Shown here one piece after another: positions 6,348-7,815 of a stretch of DNA of 7,815 nt. Each line of letters begins with the position of its first letter. The first letter of the stretch is position 1. The notes under the pieces were generated by a model that ran no database searches, was not told the origin of the DNA, and saw only the letters and a program-made list of their open reading frames with translations. Location of the stretch: assembly GCA_023457295.1 (NCBI GenBank), contig JAEWLZ010000052.1:1-7815 (forward strand), read 5' to 3'. Source of the stretch: Cyanobacteria bacterium OH_PDB_112. GTDB lineage: Bacteria; Cyanobacteriota; Vampirovibrionia; Gastranaerophilales; CAJFVJ01. The position numbers and the translations under genes are program-made.

Positions 6348-7379
6348 ATGAAATATAAAGATTATTACAAAATTTTAGGAATAGGAAAAAAAGCTGACGA
6401 AAAAGAAATAAAATCAGCTTATCGTAAGCTTGCCCGAAAATACCACCCTGACGTCAATAAAGCCCCTGAAGCCGTCGAAAAATTCAAAGATATTAATGAG
6501 GCTTATGAAGTTTTATCGGACAAAGAAAAACGTTACCGTTATGATTCTTTAGGTTCAAACTGGCAACAAGGAGCGGATTTTACACCACCTCCGGGTTTTG
6601 AAAACATAAATATAAATTTTGGCGATTTTAGCGGATTCACCTCTCAAAGACGCAGTGGCGGAAGGAGGTTTTCTCAAGGCGGGACAAATTTTGACGAATT
6701 TGGCGGTTTTAGCGACTTTTTTAGAAGTATTTTCGGAGATGCGGCAGAAACTCCTCAAAGACAGCAATATAAAAGCTCTGCAAGAAATCATCATTCCCCA
6801 AAATCTAAAAATCTTGATGTCACACAAGACATTATCATAAGCCCCGAAGATAGTATTTATGGAGGAACAAAAACTGTAAAAATTTCTTTCATGGATAAAT
6901 GTAGTCATTGTGGCGGGCATGGATGTTATAATTGCGGACAAACAGGATTTTCGCCAATTACTAAAACCCTTAAAGTTAAAATCCCTCAAGGAATTAAAGA
7001 AGGTTCAAAAATAAGATTTTCGAACGAAGGAAAAGTTGATGAATATGGTCATCGCGGAGATATCTTTCTTGTTGTAAAATTCGCAAAAAATTCGAAATTT
7101 ACAATAGACGGCAATAATATTTCTTCAACCTTGGATATAACACCGGAAGAAGCTGTTTTAGGCTGCATAAAATCAGTAGAAACAATACAAGGCGTAGTAA
7201 AAGTTACTATCCCTCCAAAAACTCAAACAGGAAAATCGCTAAGACTAAAGGGGCTGGGTATAAAAACTCCTGCCGGTACAACAGGCGATCATAATATCAA
7301 AATCAGAATTTCTTTGCCTAATAGTTTTAGTGATAAAGAAATTGAACTGTATAAAAAAATAGCTGAGCTAAAAAAATAA
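6348..7379 (+). CDS. J-domain co-chaperone (DnaJ/CbpA type) with a reduced zinc centre
   Basis: Co-chaperone that stimulates the ATPase of DnaK (Hsp70) and delivers client proteins. It has 343 residues. The J-domain is residues 3-68 with the essential HPD at 33-35. A Gly/Phe-rich linker runs from about 70 to 130. The C-terminal substrate-binding region spans about 155-325 (NLDVTQDIIISPEDSIYGGTK to the second beta-domain). Full-length DnaJ has four CxxCxGxG motifs forming two zinc sites; here only C185/C188 and C193/C196 remain, within 12 residues, enough for one zinc ion at most. CbpA has no zinc motif, so this protein is intermediate. The ATG at 6348 starts directly at the J-domain; ribosome binding is weak (AGG at 6335-6337). 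No dnaK or grpE is adjacent, so it may be a paralogue rather than the main DnaJ; I give no symbol for that reason. Confidence 0.93.
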   Translation: MKYKDYYKILGIGKKADEKEIKSAYRKLARKYHPDVNKAPEAVEKFKDINEAYEVLSDKEKRYRYDSLGSNWQQGADFTPPPGFENININFGDFSGFTSQRRSGGRRFSQGGTNFDEFGGFSDFFRSIFGDAAETPQRQQYKSSARNHHSPKSKNLDVTQDIIISPEDSIYGGTKTVKISFMDKCSHCGGHGCYNCGQTGFSPITKTLKVKIPQGIKEGSKIRFSNEGKVDEYGHRGDIFLVVKFAKNSKFTIDGNNISSTLDITPEEAVLGCIKSVETIQGVVKVTIPPKTQTGKSLRLKGLGIKTPAGTTGDHNIKIRISLPNSFSDKEIELYKKIAELKK

Positions 7380-7815
7380 TGAATGAATTTTTTTCAAGAA
7401 GTGAATTATTATGGGGCAATGATTTCCAAAAATTGCTTGAAAAAAAACATATCATCATTATAGGGCTCGGCGGAGTAGGCTCTTTTGCCTGTGAAGCCTT
7501 GGCAAGAAGCGGTATAGGCAACTTCACTCTAATTGATTTTGATACTGTTGCACCATCAAATATCAATAGGCAGCTTTATGCTACCGCAAAAACCTTAGGA
7601 CATAAGAAAACTTCTGTCGCTAAATCCCGCTGCGAAGAAATAAATCCTGAAATAAAAATTCAAATATTTGATGAGTTTTACAGTGCAAAAATTAATGAAA
7701 AAATTTTCGCTACAAAACCTGATTTTGTAGTGGATGCCATAGACACAATGCGCTCAAAAATAGAACTTTTAGACTTTTGCCATAAACAAAAAATCCCCGT
7801 AATAAGTTCTATGGG
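7379..7815 (+). CDS. tcdA: TcdA-type E1-like tRNA threonylcarbamoyladenosine dehydratase (3' end outside window)
   Basis: TcdA (CsdL/YgdL) uses ATP to cyclise t6A at position 37 of ANN-decoding tRNAs to ct6A. The first 145 codons are present, about half of the usual length. Visible features are FSRSELLWG (5-13), also seen at the start of this subfamily; the nucleotide-binding glycine motif GLGGVGSFACEALARSGIG (29-47); the strand ending LIDFD (51-55); the adenylation segment NINRQLYA (61-68); and the conserved VVDAIDT (117-123). The pattern SFACEALARSGIG favours TcdA over ThiF or MoeB. The ATG (7379-7381) shares one base with the chaperone stop TAA (7377-7379), giving TAATG. With no good ribosome-binding site of its own, translation is probably coupled. 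The frame stays open to the window edge. Confidence 0.9.
   Translation, partial: MNEFFSRSELLWGNDFQKLLEKKHIIIIGLGGVGSFACEALARSGIGNFTLIDFDTVAPSNINRQLYATAKTLGHKKTSVAKSRCEEINPEIKIQIFDEFYSAKINEKIFATKPDFVVDAIDTMRSKIELLDFCHKQKIPVISSM

Noticed and set aside
6619..6840. 73-residue open frame on the plus strand
   Set aside because: A shifted frame within the chaperone Gly/Phe linker; no ribosome-binding site or domain. Checked as a possible frameshift of the chaperone, but that frame is intact throughout.
6555..6989. 144-residue open frame on the minus strand
   Set aside because: Lies fully inside the chaperone gene, whose J-domain and C-terminal domain are unmistakable; the antisense translation has no recognisable domain.
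7327..7566. 79-residue minus-strand open frame over the chaperone/tcdA junction
   Set aside because: Antisense to the well-supported TcdA N-terminus with its GLGGVG nucleotide-binding motif.

Overview
The window is AT-rich bacterial DNA with long, closely packed genes on both strands and mostly weak ribosome-binding sites. It encodes a flagellin, so the organism is flagellated. Low G+C, weak Shine-Dalgarno sites and a family-10-like glycosyl hydrolase fused to a phosphodiester-glycosidase-like region together recall the non-photosynthetic gut Cyanobacteriota (Gastranaerophilales / 'Melainabacteria'). That placement is an impression from memory and was not tested; no marker here proves it.

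Layout. (1) Positions 2-1648, plus strand: the 3' part of a flagellin gene. The conserved N- and C-terminal filament-core segments are present, but the variable middle is replaced by about 350 residues that look like a complete GLUG-repeat beta-helix, a fold usually seen in surface adhesins and IgA1-protease-type proteins. (2) 1649-1864: a spacer with a purine-rich tract and a TATA-rich palindromic repeat. (3) 1865-4102, plus strand: an unrecognised 745-residue protein with EF-hand-like calcium-binding loops and an acidic linker, ending before a rho-independent terminator at 4162-4185. (4) 4184-6184, minus strand, convergent with the previous gene: a secreted two-part glycosidase-like protein. 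Its stop codon lies inside the T-tract of the neighbour's terminator. (5) 6185-6347: a divergent promoter region with two 11-bp direct repeats built on the core CTTAACCT. (6) 6348-7379, plus strand: a J-domain chaperone with a much reduced zinc centre. (7) 7379 to the window end, plus strand: the start of a TcdA-type E1-like enzyme (tRNA ct6A synthesis), overlapping the chaperone gene by one base.

How they relate. The first three genes suggest a surface theme: a flagellar filament with an elaborated exterior, a possible calcium-binding partner, and an exported carbohydrate-active protein. This is inferred from position only. The chaperone and tcdA form a separate, probably translationally coupled housekeeping pair. 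The most unusual item is the flagellin with the GLUG beta-helix insert. Next is a short motif, AGGTTAAG, found in all three larger intergenic gaps, including an exact 13-bp direct repeat flanking the glycosidase gene.
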